Shown here piece after piece: positions 35,276 through 45,800 of a DNA stretch of 64,000 nucleotides. The stretch comes from Spinacia oleracea. Taxonomy: Eukaryota; Streptophyta; Magnoliopsida; Caryophyllales; Amaranthaceae. The stretch covers positions 21,195,449 through 21,259,448 of the forward strand of contig NC_079491.1 of the NCBI RefSeq assembly GCF_020520425.1, written 5' to 3'. Position 1 is the first letter of the stretch; each line of letters starts with the position of its first letter. A program made the position numbers and the translations under genes. The notes beneath the pieces are model-generated. The model was not told the DNA's origin. It ran no database searches and worked only from the letters and a program-made list of their open reading frames with translations.

Positions 35276-35683
35276 TTAAATTGGCCGTATATCCATACGA
35301 TACAGCCCTGAAGAGTATGCTGGCAATTTCTCATAAATATGTTTCTTGCCACATTTTTCTGCCGTGAGGCATAAATATTCTTTTTGATCCACTGTCATTG
35401 TTTCTAGATGATATCCATTTTGACGCACATCTTTGAAACTTAAGAGATTTATTCGAGATTTACTCGAATATAAAGCGTCATTAATAGTCAATTTTGTTCC
35501 ATTTGTGAGCACAATGCAAGCTTTTCCGGATCCTTCTATTAGCTTTGCTGTCCCGGAAATTGTATTGACATTTTCTTGGTACATTGTTAGTTTTGAAAAA
35601 TACTTCCTATCCTTTAAGATAGTATGTGTTGCTGCACTGTCCAGAAGACATTGGTACTTGGAATCAACTTCAGGTAGATTCAT
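35276..35683 (-). pseudogene. Copia aspartic protease
   Basis: The active-site-like box reads L-L-D-S-A-A-T-H-T-I-L (family form DSGAT/DSAAT), followed by I-N-L-L-S-F-K-D-V and the G-L-Y-R-M-D junction to the integrase region. A stop at 35276 separates it from integrase, and it is not continuous with the gag frame. Confidence 0.88.
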
Positions 35684-35830
35684 ATCTTCATAAATAAATA
35701 TGCAATTAGTTTAGAGAAACGATTATAATAAAATACTTATTCATGAAAATTAGAAATTCATAACAAGGTAATCGAAAAATACATAAGAAAATATATAAAA
35801 ACGATACATGACATAGTTTAGATGGGGTAT

Positions 35831-36403
35831 TTATATGTTACTATTATACCCAAATATCAGATCATTGCCACTGTCAGGGTTATCATTGAAGAAATCAGAT
35901 ACATCAAAGTTTGGCCCTGAGGAATTTTCCTCATCTACGTAATTTGCCTCACCAACTTTTCCTTTGCCTTTTATGGAGGCTTGGTACAGATCTACCAAAT
36001 GTTTTGCAGTACGGCATGTTTTCCCCCAATGGCCAGTCATGCCACATCTAAAACATGTGTCTTTCTCTTTTGAGGGGGTGTGCTTTTGATTTCCTTGTTG
36101 ATGCCCTTTGTGATTATTATTTCTAGGGCCCAGATAACCCCTGCCACGACCACGACCACGGCCACGGTGGTTTCCGCGTCCTCTACCGCGGTGGTTAAAT
36201 CTTCCACGTCCACCTCTATGGGCAACATTTGCCTCAGGTGGGTTTGAGCTTTCAACGACATTCGCTTCATTGAATGCCATAGACCCAGTTGGTCTAAGAT
36301 TATGGTTATTTAACAGAAGATCATTATTCTGTTCAGCAACCAACAATAGAGAAATCAGCTCAGAATATCTCTTAAAGCCCCTCTCTCGGTATTGCTGTTG
36401 CAA
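35831..36403 (-). pseudogene. Copia gag C-terminus with zinc knuckle
   Basis: An RGRGRGNHRGRGRGRGRG basic tract is followed by the CCHC knuckle C-F-R-C-G-M-T-G-H-W-G-K-T-C, a nucleic-acid-binding nucleocapsid motif. The frame ends in a stop at 35831, about 150 bp before protease. Confidence 0.9.
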
Positions 36404-36547
36404 TAGAATATTATTCGCATGAAAGGTGGATAGGGTTTTCTCTTATCATTTGATTATCTGTGACCGCTTGATCACAGTATCTCAGCAATGATACAATTTT
36501 GAATAACGTGGAATTATATTCACTAACACATTTAAAATCCTGGAACC

Positions 36548-36883
36548 TCAATTAGTCCAGTCAAATTGAGCCTTTGGCAGGAGCACCCTTTTATGGTGTC
36601 CATATCTTTCTTTAAGACTATCCCACAACTCTTTGGGATTCTCCACCATCAGATATTCAGTTTTCAGGCTATCATGTAAATGATGCCTTATGAGGACTGT
36701 GGCTTTGGCCTTTTCCTGCTCGGTGGCAGTTTTGATTTCTGTGGTGCCTGAAACCATTATATCTTTTATGGTATGATCCAGTCCTTGGGCCTTTAAGTTC
36801 ATCTGTGCGTCAACAGTCCATTCCAGAAAATTGTGCCCAGACAATTCTAGCACATTGAATTGTCTTTTCATCAAATCTCCCAT
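36548..36883 (-). pseudogene. Copia gag N-terminus
   Basis: I take the Met at 36883 (M-G-D-L-M-K-R-Q-F-N-V-L-E-L-S-G-H-N-F) as the start, because L-S-G-X-N-F/Y is the usual opening of copia gag; the open frame reaches up to 36922. It continues with I-R-H-H-L-H-D-S-L-K and L-W-D-S-L-K-E-R-Y-G-H-H and then hits a stop at 36548; gag resumes out of frame near 36403. Confidence 0.88.
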
Positions 36884-36922
36884 TTTAACTACAATCAAAT
36901 AATCATTAAACTTAGTAATCAA

Positions 36923-37797
36923 GATTATAATTAATTAATCATATTCATAATAATTAACAATTAAAATTTTATGTTTTCTTCTCCCCCTTAGTTTATTATT
37001 ATGAATCCCACATAAATAAATCAAATAATTCATGGTAATGACGTTAATTAAAGGCAAAAAAAAATAATGATAACATTAATAATAATAATATTATACATAT
37101 GGTTAAAAAAAAATGCGGCAAAATGCAATTAATACATCAAAATGGAGAATGAAGTACTACAAAAATTATGCATTTTGTTCTTACTTGCCGGAAATAAACA
37201 AAAAAATGGAGATCTTCATTTGTTGAAAATTATGAAAATCATTAATGCCATAAGAAGGACTACTAAGGACATCATTAAAACAAAATATTGTTTTAATTTT
37301 CTTAAATCTTCCTCGAAGGTGAAGACGTGTGGAGGGTCGGGGTTGCCGGCCAGAAACATGTTTGATCGGAAAATTGGAGGAGGAAAATTTTGTGTGGTTT
37401 TGGATAAAAAGTAAGAAGGAGATAAGATGTTGTGTGGTGAAAATGGGACGGGTAATCCCCCTTTTATAGGGGATAAATCATGATTGTATTATACAATTTG
37501 TTACAGTAAACTGGTATATTATAGTCTAAAGAGGTTAATAGTTTTTTTACTTACTACCAAAAAAAATATCACTGTGGATTTGAAAAGAAATAATGGATAT
37601 ACAGAATTAAAATGGTAAAAAGATATCCCCGGGATGCAAGCCGTAATGGTCCGAGAACCCTAGTCTGTTTAAGAGATCGTGGGTTCGAAAAACAAAAATA
37701 AAGATGTAGCTGAAATAAAGGCTACATCGTTTTTACCAAAAAAATTATTTTATTTTAAGTATAGTCTAGCTATATGCATGTAGGCATGCAAAGGAAT

Positions 37798-37836
<39 letters not shown>

Positions 37837-38177
37837 GTAATGATAATGCATGGCTAATATTACTATGCATGCAGGTAGTACGTAAGAGTGCATATATACA
37901 ACTATGCATGAATGAGAAAAAAAAAACAATCAAGTGTCATAAATGTAGTACACAAGCATATTCTCCTTTTACCAAGTTGATCATAATACCGGTAGCAATG
38001 TGAACTCTCTTTTATGATTAAAACGAGTGTTTAGAGTTTCTGATATAGAGGATCCCAAATATGGGCAACTATAGAGCATACTTCTCAAAATATTTTGTTA
38101 AGAATATATACTACATTTTGTAAAAAATTTGAGTAACAGGTAAAAAATATACCTGAGGAAAATTGGTGCTGATAACG
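36923..38177 (-). other. Copia 5' leader region
   Basis: AT-rich, between the 5' LTR and gag. It holds a (TA)n run at about 37800-37836 and a short GTGGGTTCGAA word at 37679 that looks like a tRNA T-arm but has no partner arms. Confidence 0.7.
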
Positions 38178-38439
38178 TGTTATGAAGTGAGATGAAAACA
38201 GATAGTTTTGCAAGTAAATTACAAGCAATAACTAGTGAAAGTTTTTCTACTGGGTTTGCTCTTTTGCATTCCCCTCTATTTATAGTGCAAGTTTTACTAT
38301 ACTCTTAGGTACTATAGTCAAATATTGCAACACCTACATGCCTCCCCTATACATAGGTGAAAGAAATTTAAAAGAAGCATTAAATGAAGGAGTAGAATGT
38401 ATTCAACTTTTGTGGGCATTCATACTTTGTTTCTCAACA
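38178..38439 (-). repeat. 5' LTR of the copia element at 31687-38439
   Basis: 262 bp. It has an intact minus-strand TATA box CTATAAATAG (38276-38285). Confidence 0.95.
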
Positions 38440-38720
38440 TAAACATTTTTTCTTTTAAAATCCGACGAAACCACTGATTATTAACCACCACGTTCCATTG
38501 AAGTAAGAGTTGGTAACCTTCTCCTGTAAGCCAAGTGATAAACAAAGTTTTAGGTGAAGCTCTGTTATTGCATACGGAGTATTTCGTACAATTCTTCTCC
38601 ATGAGACTATCTTGCTTCTGTACATTTCTCTGATAGAAAAGGTGCCATTTTTCATAATCAGATACCATCAATGTGAGACTCTCTTGCTCAACTCCATTGG
38701 TATTGTTTGAGTGCGGAGAG
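38440..38720 (-). pseudogene. LINE zf-RVT fragment
   Basis: The minus strand reads K-N-G-T-F-S-I-R-E-M-Y in one frame and N-R-A-S-P-K-T-L-F-I-T-W-L followed by Q-W-N-V-V-V in another. These match the C-terminal segment of plant LINE ORF2 (G-x-F-S-I ... P-K-x-x-F-x-x-W-L). The piece is split among frames. The copia element inserted at its 3' side. Confidence 0.6.
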
Positions 38721-38731
38721 ACCAATATCTT

Positions 38732-38967
38732 ATATCTGATATGTATTTCAAGATACATATCACCCTACTAAACGACAAAATAGGGATAAGACAAACATTA
38801 AAACATGTGACATTTTTCAAAGAACAGATGCCATTTTTAAAAAACTGATGTCATTTATAAAAAAACGGATGCCATTTTCAACCAAAATTGATTTTGTCCT
38901 TTAGCTTTTGTTAGTCAATTTTGTCGTTTAGTGGGGTGATATGTATCTTGAAATACATATCAGATAT
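38732..38967. mobile_element. MITE with about 50-bp terminal inverted repeats
   Basis: The left end ATATCTGATATGTATTTCAA, GATACATATCACCC, CTAAACGACAAAAT is repeated in reverse complement at the right end (ATTTTGTCGTTTAG ... CATATCAGATAT). Each terminus also contains its own inner palindrome (GATATGTAT/ATACATATC). Total about 236 bp, no ORF. The target duplication is unclear. Confidence 0.8.
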
Positions 38968-39640
38968 TGATTTATACTTCGTCGGTATTGTTTGAGGGAT
39001 TGAAATGGTTTATACGTAGTAGCAGCTGACAATTATTCGGGCACTGTTGAGCGAAGCTGCGTCTATCTAGTATTTCGTATTACTTGTATGTGATAGTAAC
39101 TGATAGTTGTCGACTTGCTGGTTAAAACAGCAGCGACACTGGAGGCAGTTGAGATGAACCGTTGTGTGGAAGTTTTCAACGAGGGTTTTGAGGTAGGAAG
39201 AGATCATGAGAAAGCTGAGTGAGGTTTGAGTCGGATAGGACGGTGTCTGACTCAATCTCGAGCAGTCGAGCTTTAAGTGTTCCTTTGCAACATCATTCTC
39301 CTAATCTTGCTTGAACAAAAGATACTGGACCCTAGACTACCATTACGAGCAGCATCACACTCAGAACAAATCTTGCTTGAACAAAAGATACTCCTTACAA
39401 ACAAAGAAATGTTAATACAGATATTCAACCAAGGCTTACGCCTTAACAATTAACTACCAGAGTACCAACATCAACACACTTACTACATTGTTCAAACTAA
39501 TTATAATTAACCTACTACACTCCTATCAGATTAAACAGCAAAACAGGCTAAAAATCAACCATAAATCATACAAAAACACCAGAGAATAGATAAGATACAT
39601 TTACATCAACCCCAAAAAAATCAGAAACTCTAACCCTAAG
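38968..39640. other. Intergenic, 3' flank of the lectin gene
   Basis: No gene recognised. A 62-codon minus frame at 39067-39255 has no family I know. GGTATTGTTTGAG is present on both sides of the MITE (38699 and 38985). Confidence 0.55.
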
Positions 39641-39644
39641 CCTA

Positions 39645-40739
39645 CTACTTCTTACAGATCTTACCATCAGATTTATCAACTGCAACAACATGAACTTTGT
39701 CATAATCATACATCATAGGTTTTACCATTAACTCTTCAGGAACAACCGGCTTCTTCGAAACGAGAACACTCCAAATAAACATCGCAGTATACGCTCCTAA
39801 TGCTCCACAAGCAGTGCCAAGAATCAGAGCTGTAATCACTTTAATTTTACAGTCGCTCTTCTGCTCAACGATCACTGGCTCCACATCCTTACCGCCGGTT
39901 TTAGGGTCTAATGGATGTGAGTGCATCCAATATGGAACTTCTCTCACTTTAAAGCTCCATGAGTATAATTTGCATACTTGAGTAGAGTTTGCATTTGATG
40001 AGCTTAATCCTAAGTAAACTTCCTCCTCCTTAAACATCTCTGATAAGTCAATTGGACAAGATAACAATGGCGAAACTGCTCTTTCTTTACCTAATTCACT
40101 CATTCGAACTTCGATTCGTTTCGAACTCGCCTCATAATCAATCCAGCATTGTAGTTTCTTCCCACTATTCAATCCCAATTTCAAATCTGACCCATTTGTT
40201 ACTTTAATGGATACCAAGCTACCAACATTAACCCCAACATGATTATCATCCAAATCTCCAAATTCGGAATCAATTTTAGTATCAATTTCAACAGCAAAAA
40301 AAGCCCTATCCTTCTTCTCAATCAGTTCATTCGACAACCCGAAAAGTTTCCCATTATACCCGCTAGAAGAAAACCCGTTTGGAAGCATCACAAACACAAT
40401 CCCATCCCCGTTTTCTGAGGAGAGAGAAAATGTAAAATACGTCCCAAATGAGAACTTCCGACTCCCATTTCTTCCCATCAACTTAACAGGTCTTCTGTAC
40501 ATAACCCGACCCGCACTGTAATTCCGAGACTGAGTTATCCCAACAAAAGACCCATTTTCATTCAACTTTGCATCACCATAAAACCCGATTTCAGACCCCA
40601 AAAACTTGGAATTTTTCCCAAAATCTTTGAACCCAAATGAAGCAGACGAGGATGATTCAGCAAATACATCACTACCCATAATAAAACAGAAAAATGAAAC
40701 AATTACAAAGTAGTACCTGAAAATGTAATTTGTCGCCAT
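39645..40739 (-). CDS. L-type lectin-domain membrane protein without kinase
   Basis: A complete 364-residue protein in one exon. Residues 1-27 are a signal peptide (hydrophobic F-V-I-V-S-F-F-C-F-I-M). Residues about 34-275 form a legume-lectin β-sandwich with F-A-V-E-I-D-T (148-154), D-D-N-H-V-G-V-N-V-G-S-L (164-175) and a closing Y-S-W-S-F (259-263). A transmembrane helix spans about 301-327 and a short cytosolic tail of about 37 residues ends the protein. The lectin half is like that of L-type lectin receptor kinases, close to the clade VIII style, but the kinase domain is missing. It may bind a carbohydrate or other ligand at the plasma membrane and need a partner to signal; that is inference. 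Several N-x-S/T sites fit a secreted glycoprotein domain. The start is the only Met ahead of the signal peptide. Confidence 0.9.
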   Translation of the reverse strand: MATNYIFRYYFVIVSFFCFIMGSDVFAESSSSASFGFKDFGKNSKFLGSEIGFYGDAKLNENGSFVGITQSRNYSAGRVMYRRPVKLMGRNGSRKFSFGTYFTFSLSSENGDGIVFVMLPNGFSSSGYNGKLFGLSNELIEKKDRAFFAVEIDTKIDSEFGDLDDNHVGVNVGSLVSIKVTNGSDLKLGLNSGKKLQCWIDYEASSKRIEVRMSELGKERAVSPLLSCPIDLSEMFKEEEVYLGLSSSNANSTQVCKLYSWSFKVREVPYWMHSHPLDPKTGGKDVEPVIVEQKSDCKIKVITALILGTACGALGAYTAMFIWSVLVSKKPVVPEELMVKPMMYDYDKVHVVAVDKSDGKICKK

Positions 40740-41297
40740 TGTTGAAGTGGATATGTTGATAAATCTGTGGATTTATGACTTGGGTAAATACTGATTATTT
40801 TTGAGGAAGGAATCTAGGGTTTGGTGAGTTGTTCAAGTGGAGTGCAAGGGAAGAGTGGTATACAACAGTGTAGAAAAAATGGCATATTTTTTTTTTTTTT
40901 GATGAATTGAAACTCGAAGAAAGTGAAGGGAATTAAATGCGCTTACTCGATTTCTGAGGAATTCACTTTTATTATTTTCTCTTGGTCGTTGATGAATTCT
41001 GACTCAACGAGTAGAATATGGTCTACATTTATCTTCTCTTTTATTTTTTTATTTTTTTTTTAATGTAAATTCTGTTTTGAATATTTTATTGTGGAAAGAT
41101 AAAAAAAAAGGGGGAAAAGAATTAAACTAAGACATGCTTTATGGACAACTTTAACTTTTGTCGTTACAAACTTTGGGACCAAAATTTTGTTGCCAGCTGC
41201 TACACATATGATTTTTCATTCGCAATATTTATTGTTAAATCTCACTTGTCGTCACTCAATAATCAATATCAGTATCTGTTCTCGTCTTTCCACTTTC
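40740..41297. other. Upstream region of the lectin gene
   Basis: AT-rich with T and A homopolymers. No clear TATA box could be fixed. Confidence 0.5.
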
Positions 41298-41497
41298 AAC
41301 TACAGATAGACCGGTAAAGGCATAGAGTGTAGACTCCTGTGCCGGGCTTTGCGTGCTTTGATGGGCCGTGCTAAAAACTGGACAACCACTTGTGTCGTAT
41401 TGGACTTGTGCGAGTTGTGCCTCTCTTTTAAATGAGGCTTATGCATCATGCATGCATCATGCGGGGCCAGATCGTGTTGTGCTAATGGACTCTTTTA
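41298..41497. repeat. hAT-like subterminal sequence, left of MULE
   Basis: Repeated GTGCCGGGC, GGGCCGTGC and GGGGCCAG words continue at 42763-42960 on the other side of the MULE (GGGCCGGCACG, GACGTGCCGAG). This is like subterminal motifs of plant hAT elements. Termini were not defined. Confidence 0.4.
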
Positions 41498-41506
41498 TTA
41501 ATTTTA

Positions 41507-42753
41507 GGAAAATTTGTCAGAAATGACCTTTTATAATCCAAAAATTGTGACAAATGACCTTTTAAAAAATAGTTGTGAGGAAAGGCCTAATCCAAGTTTT
41601 TTTGTTGTGAATAAGGACCAAAAACCATTTTCCGGTGGTCAACGCCAATTTTCCGGCGTTGACTGGCACGTGACTTGCACGTGATTCATTTTTTAATTAA
41701 AAAAAAATATTCCCTACAAATTTCACCCCCTTATTTCCCCCAACTATATAACCAGTGATCTAAAAAAATCGTTTTTCTTTCTCCATTACATTGATAACAA
41801 AATGAATCAAATATTTAACATTAAAGGATTAGTAACCTTTGAAGTTACCGGAGTTTCATGCCCCGTGATTACGGAGTATTATACGATGGTACTGCAATTC
41901 CTAAGAAACCAAATACAACGTGATGCAGCACTGCAGCAGACATGTAAAGGAATGACTTGAGACTGCTACCGAAATTTAGAGCTTTCGGTCTTAACTTGCT
42001 CTAAGGGCAACAACTATTGCAGCTAAATCATCATAGTAAGGGAGTGCTTTGAAGAGATATGTTGCTGAAAGGAAGCCGCACGAGTGACTGTGTAAAGAAC
42101 AAAACCTTGAAGCCCCCTCAGCCTCATAAATTAACTCTGAAAGCCTTTTCTTCCCTCCCTACTCCCTTCTTTGTTTTCTTCTATATGGGAAATTCAGAGC
42201 AAAAACCATAAACCCTAACCCCCCTACGGAGCAGCCATGATAAGAATATTCTCGAGAGCTATGCTGGGAAGACCAACCATAAAAAAATTAATTAGCTCAA
42301 GAACCCTAATTTCAAGAGTAAAAAATTGGAGAAATTTGAGAAAAAGAATTGGGGCTTTTAGTGTTACCTAGTACAAAAAGCCACGACAAGCAAAAGGGTT
42401 GTGCAAATTTGGTTGGTTTAAAATGTATAGAACAAATTCTTGGATTCAAGGAGGAAGACAATGGTAGAAAAATACAGAGGCTTGAGGAGAGAGAAAAGTA
42501 AAAAAAATTTAGATAAGTAAATTGGGGGGAAATAAGGAGGGGGATTTTTTTTTTATTTGTTTGTTAAAAAATGAATCACGTGCAAGCCACGTGTCAGTCA
42601 ACGCCGAAAAATTGGCGTTGACCACCGGAAAATGATTTTTGGTCCTTACTGACAACAAAAAACTTGGATTGGGTCTTTCCTCACAACTTTTTTTTTAAAA
42701 GGTCCTTTATCATAATTTTTGGATTATAAAAGGTCCTTTCTGACAAATTTTCC
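41507..42753. mobile_element. Non-autonomous Mutator-like element (MULE)
   Basis: Termini of about 190 bp are inverted repeats: GGAAAATTTGTCAGAAATGA at the left, and the same read in reverse complement at the right end (CTGACAAATTTTCC). Inner parts share TTGGCGTTGACCACCGGAAA and GAATCACGTGCAAG. A perfect 9-bp target duplication TTAATTTTA (41498-41506, 42754-42762) is diagnostic of Mutator-type transposition. The about 850-bp middle has no transposase and no clear ORF. Confidence 0.93.
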
Positions 42754-42762
42754 TTAATTTTA

Positions 42763-43645
42763 ATATATTTTGTCGATTGCTTAAAAAATAGGCGGGCTAA
42801 TGTACGGGCCGGCACGTCGTGCTCGTACTAAATAATTAAATGATATCCATGCATGACCCATGACCATTGTACTGTCTCTTGTGACGTGCCGAGTTAACAA
42901 CGGACTCGTGACATGCCAGACCAATTTTGTGTCGTGTCATATTGGCCCGACCATGCCCAACTCTAGTAGAGTTGTTGGTCCATGGGTCAAGTTTGGTTCG
43001 ATCTCGGGTCGATTTGGGTTATATCAAACTTAGCAGAGTCCTGTGTTTTTAATAAACAGTCGCTACCCCCTGGTATGTGCCGCTTTCCTAATCAAAAATA
43101 TCACAAATAATATAAAAACTTGATATTATTTACAAAATATGATAAATGGTTTAAATTTTGGTTGTTTGGATTTGATTAAAGTTTCTTTCAATGACCTGGT
43201 TATCGTTAGAAATTTCTGCTTTAGGCAGAGGTGCATAGGCAGTGACATTTCAGGATTCTCTGCTTAAAGTTTCAGAATTTTTAGATACATTTACTAAAAT
43301 AAAAAATTCATAATCCAAAATTCAAATTACACCTAATATTACGTGGTACACGTTTCTATTACAATAACATTATAAAAAAAATGGATTTTTACTTTGAGGT
43401 GTTGGAGGTTCACTTTTAGATGTTGGATTTTCATTTGGGGTAGTTCAGGTGGTCATGAATTTAGTGAAAAACTATACACGATCTTTCCCAAAAAAACTCT
43501 AAACCCTTCTTCCCAATTTCATGTCAATGTATTCAAAATCATAAATTTCAATTTAACAATTTTTTACACCAAAATATTCAAACTCTCAAACCTTAACTAG
43601 ATCCTTTAATAAATTCATTAATTCATCTATTGTTCAAACAACTAT
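42763..43645. other. hAT-like right flank, then AT-rich spacer
   Basis: 42763-42970 continues the GGCCG/GTGCC-rich repeat. 43000-43645 shows no gene or repeat that I recognise. Confidence 0.5.
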
Positions 43646-43649
43646 AGTT

Positions 43650-44000
43650 CAATTAAATAAAGATTGCATGTCGTGGCCTAGGCCGAGCTTCGGCCAAGCC
43701 CACGACCATGGGCCGGGATTCAGGTCGAGCCCACGAGGACGAGCCGTCAAAAAATAGTGTCCAATAGTCGTCCTCTACCATTAGAAGTTCCTCATTTGGG
43801 TGGAGGTATGCTTCTGTGGTGTTTTCGTTAGTGGAATGTTCCGCGAGAAAGTCGGCCACCACTCTGCCTTTGATAGTTTTTTCGGACATAAATTTTAGGT
43901 CGAATTCTGAGAGCATGACTAGCCATCGTGATAGGCGACCATTTAGTGCAAGCTTCTCAAATATGAAATTTAATGGTTCGAGTTGAGATACAATGTGGAC
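43650..44000 (-). pseudogene. Ty3/gypsy RNase H fragment
   Basis: The minus strand reads L-E-P-L-N-F-I-F-E-K and L-N-G-R-L-S-R-W, then M-L-S-E-F-D-L-K-F and K-G-R-V-V-A-D-F-L-A-E-H, the RT-RNase H connection of Tat-type pol, then W-T-L-F-F-D-G-S-S with the first RNase H Asp. It stops soon after. The orientation is opposite to that expected for the plus-strand Tat remnant next to it, so it is a separate or inverted piece. A 31-bp direct repeat (43891-43921 and 44010-44040) brackets its N-terminal part. Confidence 0.8.
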
Positions 44001-44203
44001 GGTGTATTAAATTTTAGGTCGAATTCTGAGAGCATGACTAAACTTCTCTGCTTTTTATTTCAATTAATCAAGTAGTATTATTATTATTCATTTCTTGTTC
44101 GTAATTGTTGATTTCTATCAATTTTTATCAACTTATTATCATGTATTGCTTGATTATTGTTGTTGTTAGTTTGATTTTCATTGTTTATGAGTAGTAAATT
44201 TCT

Positions 44204-44383
44204 AGGGTCGGAACCCCCTCCGGACTCCGACGGAGGAGACGAAGAGGCATCCCTCGTCCTCCAAGAGCCCCGAGCAGGTCGGTAAGTACCCTCTCGCCTC
44301 ATCAGACAAGAAGAAGCGACCCGTGGCTGCATAACGTAACCCAAAGTCTCCCCCTCAGCGGAGGATGAACTGTCATCCGACAT
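44204..44383 (-). pseudogene. 5' end of antisense PMD-type ORF, truncated
   Basis: The ATG at 44383 opens M-S-D-D-S-S-S-S-A-E-G, as at 3739. It runs through M-Q-P-R-V-A-S-S and E-G-T-Y-R-P-A-R-G to the break at 44204, so the PMD domain itself is absent from this copy. Upstream (44384-45000) matches the leader and intron of the first copy, including a GTAAGT donor (rc of 44853-44858). Confidence 0.75.
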
Positions 44384-45000
44384 ACTACATTTCGCAATAA
44401 AAACGAAAAGGCTTAAGGCATCACACCTCGAACCCAGCAATGCAAAGCAATTACATTCCAAAATACAACACACTAGTGGCATCAGACCATTTCGTTCCCT
44501 AAGTGTGACACGTTACTAAGTTCACAAATTAGTAATAAAGGTTCATACATACGAAATCAACCACAAACTATTCCAAACATCAAAATCATGCATTTTCTAT
44601 CATCTATAGACCATGTAGACCGCAAGCAAAACACCAAAAACACCTACATTGCATTCCAATATCAATTCGTAGGCACACTTAGGGGCTAATTTTGAACAAG
44701 TTCAAAATTACCTAAGATCAACATACTTGCAGAAATTAACATGCTTAGGCACTCATACATGTTATAAACATCACATACAAGCAAGCAATTGCAAGAAATT
44801 GGGGCAAATATCAAAAACCCCAATTCAATTTATGCAAGTTAAACTCGAAATTACTTACATATGTGTGATTTAGATCAACTTGGGAGCAATTTTGGTGAAG
44901 AAATCGTGCAAAACCGAGCAAAAACGATGAAGAACGAAGTGAGAAGAGTGGGAAAATCGCGAACAAGCAAGCAACAAAAATGGCGAACTGCCACTACGCT

Positions 45001-45101
45001 GTTCGTATTTAAATAAAACCTGCGCTGGAATTTTCCAGCGCTCAAATTCAAGCGCTGGAAAATTTAAGCGATCAAATTCAAGCGCTGGAATTTTCCAGCG
45101 C
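45001..45101 (-). promoter_or_regulatory. Three 30-bp spaced palindromes and TATA-like box
   Basis: GCGCTGGAATTTTCCAGCGC is perfect at 45022-45041 and 45082-45101, with a degenerate copy at 45052-45070, so the period is 30 bp. Going down the minus strand, TATTTAAATA (45015-45006) follows 6 bp after the last palindrome. It is the same order as at 2983-3064. Confidence 0.6.
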
Positions 45102-45364
45102 ACATTTATTCCACTCCGACAAAATGTTGGGCCATTCAACCACATTTCTTACCAAATAACCACTTAATCTTGTTCCGTTTTGCTTCCCGCGGAAAAGTAA
45201 CGGTATTTCTAAAAGTCTATATTCGGGAGGCCCACTCACAGTCAACTGCGTTCCCCAATCACCGTAACCCATTTAGGTGACGATTATTTTATTTAAAAAA
45301 AACAAACAACACAAAGAAAATTTCAGAACTTATCTACATTCAAAAAATATGTATTTTAAAAAAG

Positions 45365-45800
45365 TTTTGTAAACCGTACCCCGGATTCCGTTCAGGTTTA
45401 TTCATTCCTTGCTAAAAAAAATGCCGCCTTTTTTGTAATCCGTATCCCGGATTTCGTTCAGGTTTGTTCATTCCTTGCTAAAAAAATGTCGCGGATTTTG
45501 TAATCCGTATCCTGGATTCCGTTCAGGTTTATTCATTCCTTGCTAAAAATGTCGCGGTTTTTGTAATCCGTATCCCGGATTCCGTTCAGGTTTATTCATT
45601 CCTTGCTAAAAAAAATGTCGCGGTTTTTGTAATCCGTATCCTGGATTCCGTTCAGGTTTATTCATTCCTTGCTAAAAAATGTCGCGGTTTTTTCGTATCC
45701 CGGATTCCATTCAAGTTTATTTATTCCGTGCTAAAAAAATGTCGCGGTTTTTTGGTAATCCATATCCCAGATTCCGTTCAGGTTTATTCTTCCTTGCTTA
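45365..45800 (+). repeat. About 64-bp tandem repeat, seven copies
   Basis: Units TTCCGTTCAGGTTTATTCAT, TCCTTGCTAAAAAA, TGTCGCGGTTTTTG are the reverse complement of the array at 2301-2719. Unit length varies slightly through A-run length. Confidence 0.93.

Larger units (their letters stand above)
31687..38439 (-). mobile_element. Ty1/copia retrotransposon, near full length but disabled
   Basis: The 262-bp LTRs (minus strand TGTTGAGAAACAAAG ... CTTCATAACA) are flanked by the target duplication TAAAC (31682-31686, 38440-38444). The PPT (minus strand TTCAAGGGGGAG) touches the left LTR. The PBS-like CGTTATCAGCACCAATTTTC follows the right one. Gag, protease, integrase, RT and RNase H follow in copia order on the minus strand, in several frames separated by stops. 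The LTRs differ at about five bases (about 98% identity). Confidence 0.96.

Noticed and set aside
37142..37414. 90-codon plus frame in the copia leader
   Set aside because: Antisense to the element, no domain, AT-rich; probably chance.
37640..37700. tRNA- or SINE-like GTGGGTTCGAA word
   Set aside because: No acceptor, D or anticodon arms can be folded, and no convincing A box or poly-A tail was found.
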